A DNA stretch of 33,161 bases, from assembly GCA_036506155.1 (NCBI GenBank), contig DASXSF010000054.1, forward strand, positions 1 through 33,161, written 5' to 3'. A model generated the notes under the pieces. It was not told where the DNA came from. It made no database searches and saw only the letters and a list, made by a program, of their open reading frames with translations. Shown piece by piece: positions 30,675 to 33,161 of the stretch. A program made the translations under genes and the position numbers. Each line of letters begins with the position of its first letter. Within the stretch, counting starts at the first letter, position 1. Source of the DNA: DASXRA01 sp036506155. GTDB taxonomy: Bacteria > Actinomycetota > Actinomycetes > Mycobacteriales > Jatrophihabitantaceae.

Positions 30675-32720
30675 GTGCGCACGTTGAACCTGGGAATCCT
30701 GGCGCATGTCGACGCCGGTAAGACCAGTCTGACCGAACGCCTGCTCTACGACGCCGGCGTCATCGGCGAGGTAGGCAGTGTCGACCGCGGCAGCACCCAG
30801 ACCGATACCCTCGCCCTCGAACGGGCCCGCGGCATCACCATCAAGGCCGCGGTGGTCTCGTTCGAGATCGCTGATGTCACGGTCAACCTGATCGACACGC
30901 CCGGCCACCCGGACTTCATCGCCGAGGTCGAGCGGGTGCTTTCCGTGCTTGACGGCGCAGTGCTCGTCGTCTCCGCCGTCGAGGGTGTCCAGGCGCAGAC
31001 CCGGGTGCTGATGCGCACGCTGGAGCGGCTGCGCATTCCAACGGTGATCTTCGTGAACAAGATCGACCGTGGTGGCGCCGACCCCGAACGCGTGCTGCGC
31101 GGCATCGCAGAGAAGCTGACGCAGGCGATTGTCCCGATGGGCTCGGTGTCGGCCGCGGGCACCCGCGCCGCATCGTTCGTCACGCAGATGCCCGCGGCGG
31201 CGCAGCTGGCGGAGTTGCTCACCGCGCGCGACGACGCGCTGCTCGCGGCATACCTCGACGGCTCGCTCGCACCCGGCCGCCTGCGCCACGAGCTCGGCAC
31301 TCAGACCCGGCGTGCATTGGTACACCCGGTGTTCTTCGGCTCGGCCATCACCGGAGCCGGCGTGGAATCGCTCCGCATCGGCCTCGCCGGATTGTTGCCG
31401 ACGACGCGCGGGACCGACGGGCCGGTCTCCGGTGCCGCGTTCAAGATCGAGCGGGGTCCGGCAGGAGAGAAGATCGCGTACGTACGGATGTTCGCAGGAA
31501 CGCTGCACGTTCGCGACGAGGTGCGCTACGGGATCGGCCGGCGCGGCAAGGTCACCGGGCTGCGGGTGTTCGAGCGCGGGGCGGCGGTGCGCCGCGGGCT
31601 CCTCGCCGCCGGGCGGATCGGCCAAGTATCCGGACTCGATCTTCGCGTGGGCGACCGGATCGGCGCCGCGCCGTCAGGGGCCCAGCGCTACTTCGCGCCA
31701 CCAACGCTTTCCACCGTCGTGTCACCGGTGCGCCCCGCCGAACGGGGCATTCTCCAGGCGGCGCTCACCGAACTCGCCGAGCAGGACCCGCTGATCAATC
31801 TGCGGCAAGACGGCGAGCTGTTCGTATCGCTCTACGGTGAGGTGCAAAAGGAAGTCATCCAGGCGACGCTCGCCGCGGAGTACGGGGTGGACGTCACGTT
31901 CCGCGAGACGACGACGATCTGCATCGAGCGTCCGTCCGGAACTGGTGAGGCGTTCGAGGTGCTCGGTATGGCCTCGAACCCGTTCCTCGCCACCGTGGGC
32001 CTGCGCGTGGCGCCGGCACCGGTCGGCAGCGGCGTGCAGTTCCGGCTCGGGGTCGAGCTCGGGTCGATGCCGGCGGCATTCTTCAAAGCCGTCGAAGACA
32101 CCGTGCACGACACGCTGCGGCAGGGCCTTTTCGGCTGGCAGGTCGCCGACTGCACGGTCACGATGACCCGTTCCGGCTATGCCCCCCGGCAAAGCCACGC
32201 CCATCAGGGCTTTGACAAGAGCATGTCGAGCACCGGCGCCGACTTCCGTGGCCTGACTCCGCTGGTGCTCATGGACGCGCTGCGACGGGCGGGCACCCGG
32301 GTGTACGAGCCGATCCACCAGTTCCGGCTGGAGATCCCGGCGGACACGCTGCCGGCAGCGCTGCGCATGCTGCCCACGCTGCGGGCCGTCCCGCTTACGT
32401 CGTCGACGCTGGGCGCGACGGCGATGCTCGACGGTGAGATACCCGCCGCGCACGTTCATTCGCTGCGCCGGCGGCTGCCGACGCTGACCCGAGGCGAAGG
32501 TGTGCTCGACAATGATTTCGCCCGGTACGAGCAGGTGCACAACGCGGTCCCGACCCGGCCGCGCACGGACCAGAACCCCCTTGACCGCAAGGAGTACCTA
32601 CTGCGCGTGCAGCGGCGTGTCACCTCGTCCGGCTCCGGTCCGTATCGCGCTGACGGTTCAATGAGGATGCGACGGCGGACGAAACTGACCGAGCGTGGGG
32701 TTGCTCAACACGCTCGCTGA
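30675..32720 (+). CDS. Tet(M)/OtrA-type ribosomal protection GTPase (EF-G-like)
   Basis: The 681-residue product has the translational GTPase core: G1 AHVDAGKT (10-17), G2 ARGITIKAA, G3 DTPGHPDF, G4 VNKID. It continues with the EF-G-type domains, including GEVQKEVIQATLAAEYGVDV, then FDKSMSSTGADFRGL and EPIHQFRLEIPADTLPAALR in the place of Tet(M) domains IV-V. Tet(M), Tet(O) and OtrA remove tetracycline from the ribosome; soil actinomycetes carry chromosomal relatives. The length is slightly longer than Tet(M) (639). GTG 30675 has GAAGGA 11 bases upstream. Whether it confers resistance is not provable from sequence. It is divergent from cinA and unlinked to tetracycline efflux or biosynthesis genes here. 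Confidence 0.9.
   Translation: MRTLNLGILAHVDAGKTSLTERLLYDAGVIGEVGSVDRGSTQTDTLALERARGITIKAAVVSFEIADVTVNLIDTPGHPDFIAEVERVLSVLDGAVLVVSAVEGVQAQTRVLMRTLERLRIPTVIFVNKIDRGGADPERVLRGIAEKLTQAIVPMGSVSAAGTRAASFVTQMPAAAQLAELLTARDDALLAAYLDGSLAPGRLRHELGTQTRRALVHPVFFGSAITGAGVESLRIGLAGLLPTTRGTDGPVSGAAFKIERGPAGEKIAYVRMFAGTLHVRDEVRYGIGRRGKVTGLRVFERGAAVRRGLLAAGRIGQVSGLDLRVGDRIGAAPSGAQRYFAPPTLSTVVSPVRPAERGILQAALTELAEQDPLINLRQDGELFVSLYGEVQKEVIQATLAAEYGVDVTFRETTTICIERPSGTGEAFEVLGMASNPFLATVGLRVAPAPVGSGVQFRLGVELGSMPAAFFKAVEDTVHDTLRQGLFGWQVADCTVTMTRSGYAPRQSHAHQGFDKSMSSTGADFRGLTPLVLMDALRRAGTRVYEPIHQFRLEIPADTLPAALRMLPTLRAVPLTSSTLGATAMLDGEIPAAHVHSLRRRLPTLTRGEGVLDNDFARYEQVHNAVPTRPRTDQNPLDRKEYLLRVQRRVTSSGSGPYRADGSMRMRRRTKLTERGVAQHAR
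32690..32716. terminator. Hairpin at the end of the ribosomal protection gene
   Basis: CGAGCGTG (32690-32697) pairs with CACGCTCG (32709-32716) over an 11-base loop; the arm ends just before the stop codon at 32718. It lies between this gene and the convergent HNH nuclease gene. Confidence 0.4.
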
Positions 32721-32752
32721 CCCGGCCGGCTCGGCTGCCTCGACATGCCGAA

Positions 32753-33161
32753 TTAGCCCGCTCGCGGATGCACCACATAACGATGCCGGGTGGGGCTGCT
32801 CCATTCGTGAGTGCCGTCGGGTCTGTGTGTGACGTGCCAGCCGGCGTGGTGCTTGACGTTGTGGTGTCTGGTGCAGAGGGCGGAGACGTTCGCGCCGTTC
32901 GTCTCACCGCCGTTGCCCCAGGGCTGGGCGTGGTCGAGGTGGCACAGCCTGGCTGGGCGTCGGCAGCCGGGGAACGTGCAGGTGTGGTCTCTGGCGATGA
33001 CGTGGTCGGTGAGGTTGGCGGGTGGCCGGTGGGTGCGGCGGGCGTAGTCGAGGAGTTGGCCGGTGTCGTCGGTGACCAGCCGCCGCCAGGTGCCGGTGGG
33101 GTCGGCGGCGAGGCGGCGGGCGAGGGCGGCGGTGATGGGCCCGTACCCGTCGAGGTGGGCG
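32753..33161 (-). CDS. DUF222/13E12-type HNH endonuclease, C-terminal part (runs off the right edge)
   Basis: The leftward frame enters at the right edge and ends at a TAA at 32753-32755. Visible parts are ITAALARRLAADPTGTWRRL, VTDDTGQLLDYARRTHRPPA, DHVIARDHTCTFPGCRRPAR, LCHLDHAQPWGNGGETNGAN and SALCTRHHNVKHHAGWHV. The last three form the HNH module with a Cys-x4-Cys zinc site (CTFPGC), the LDH core and N-x-x-x-L-C-x-x-H-H. The 13E12 repeat family is multi-copy in many actinomycetes. It probably begins with a DUF222 domain beyond the edge. Function (mobile nuclease or defence) is not known. About 136 residues are seen. Confidence 0.9.
   Translation of the reverse strand, partial: AHLDGYGPITAALARRLAADPTGTWRRLVTDDTGQLLDYARRTHRPPANLTDHVIARDHTCTFPGCRRPARLCHLDHAQPWGNGGETNGANVSALCTRHHNVKHHAGWHVTHRPDGTHEWSSPTRHRYVVHPRAG

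Overview
The window is high-GC DNA (very strong G/C bias at third codon positions, many GTG and TTG starts, GGAGG-type ribosome sites) and almost certainly comes from an actinomycete chromosome. Supporting lineage hints are an F420-type DUF385 reductase, a LAL-type LuxR regulator, an Actinobacterial Holin-X protein, a DUF6458 protein, a 13E12/DUF222-type HNH nuclease at the right edge, and promoters of the actinobacterial SigB/SigF form (GTTT-N16-GGGTA). The genus cannot be fixed from sequence alone. No rRNA, tRNA, CRISPR array, insertion sequence or prophage was found. This is ordinary, gene-dense chromosome with a loose accessory character.

Left part (1-7 kb): the start of a PadR regulator with a perfect operator-like palindrome, a zinc alcohol/polyol dehydrogenase, a secreted TIGR03118 protein, several very small genes (including a 35-residue zinc-ribbon peptide at 3978-4085), a SpoIIAA-like STAS protein, a multi-pass membrane protein with a possible leader peptide, a LysE exporter and a GNAT acetyltransferase split by one extra G. 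Middle-left (7-14 kb): a patatin-like lipase divergent from a two-gene operon of a metal-dependent amidohydrolase and a uracil-DNA-glycosylase-superfamily protein, which runs convergently into a 927-residue LAL regulator. This trio is the best candidate for an undescribed functional unit, but the link is inferred only from gene order.

Middle (14-20 kb): a VOC protein followed by a broken flavin disulfide reductase remnant; a STAS protein and a Holin-X membrane protein, each with its own SigB/SigF-like promoter; then a catabolic cluster of a DapA-family aldolase, an SMP-30 lactonase, a FadR-type (FCD) regulator and a 5'-truncated UxaA/SuyB-type lyase with a perfect GntR-like palindrome at its broken end. 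The lactonase, aldolase and sulfolactate-lyase-like combination suggests sugar-acid or sulfo-sugar breakdown, now probably damaged.

Right part (20-33 kb): Ogt DNA repair protein, F420-type reductase, MFS transporter divergent from an ArsR-type regulator over a 25-bp shared operator region, an NmrA-type oxidoreductase, a secreted GH30 glycosidase with a discoidin domain, a TfoX-like protein, an orphan cytochrome c oxidase subunit I with an overlapping leader ORF, a stress-type CsbD-like/DUF6458 operon under a SigB/SigF-like promoter, CinA (probably leaderless), a Tet(M)/OtrA-type ribosomal protection GTPase and the partial HNH nuclease.
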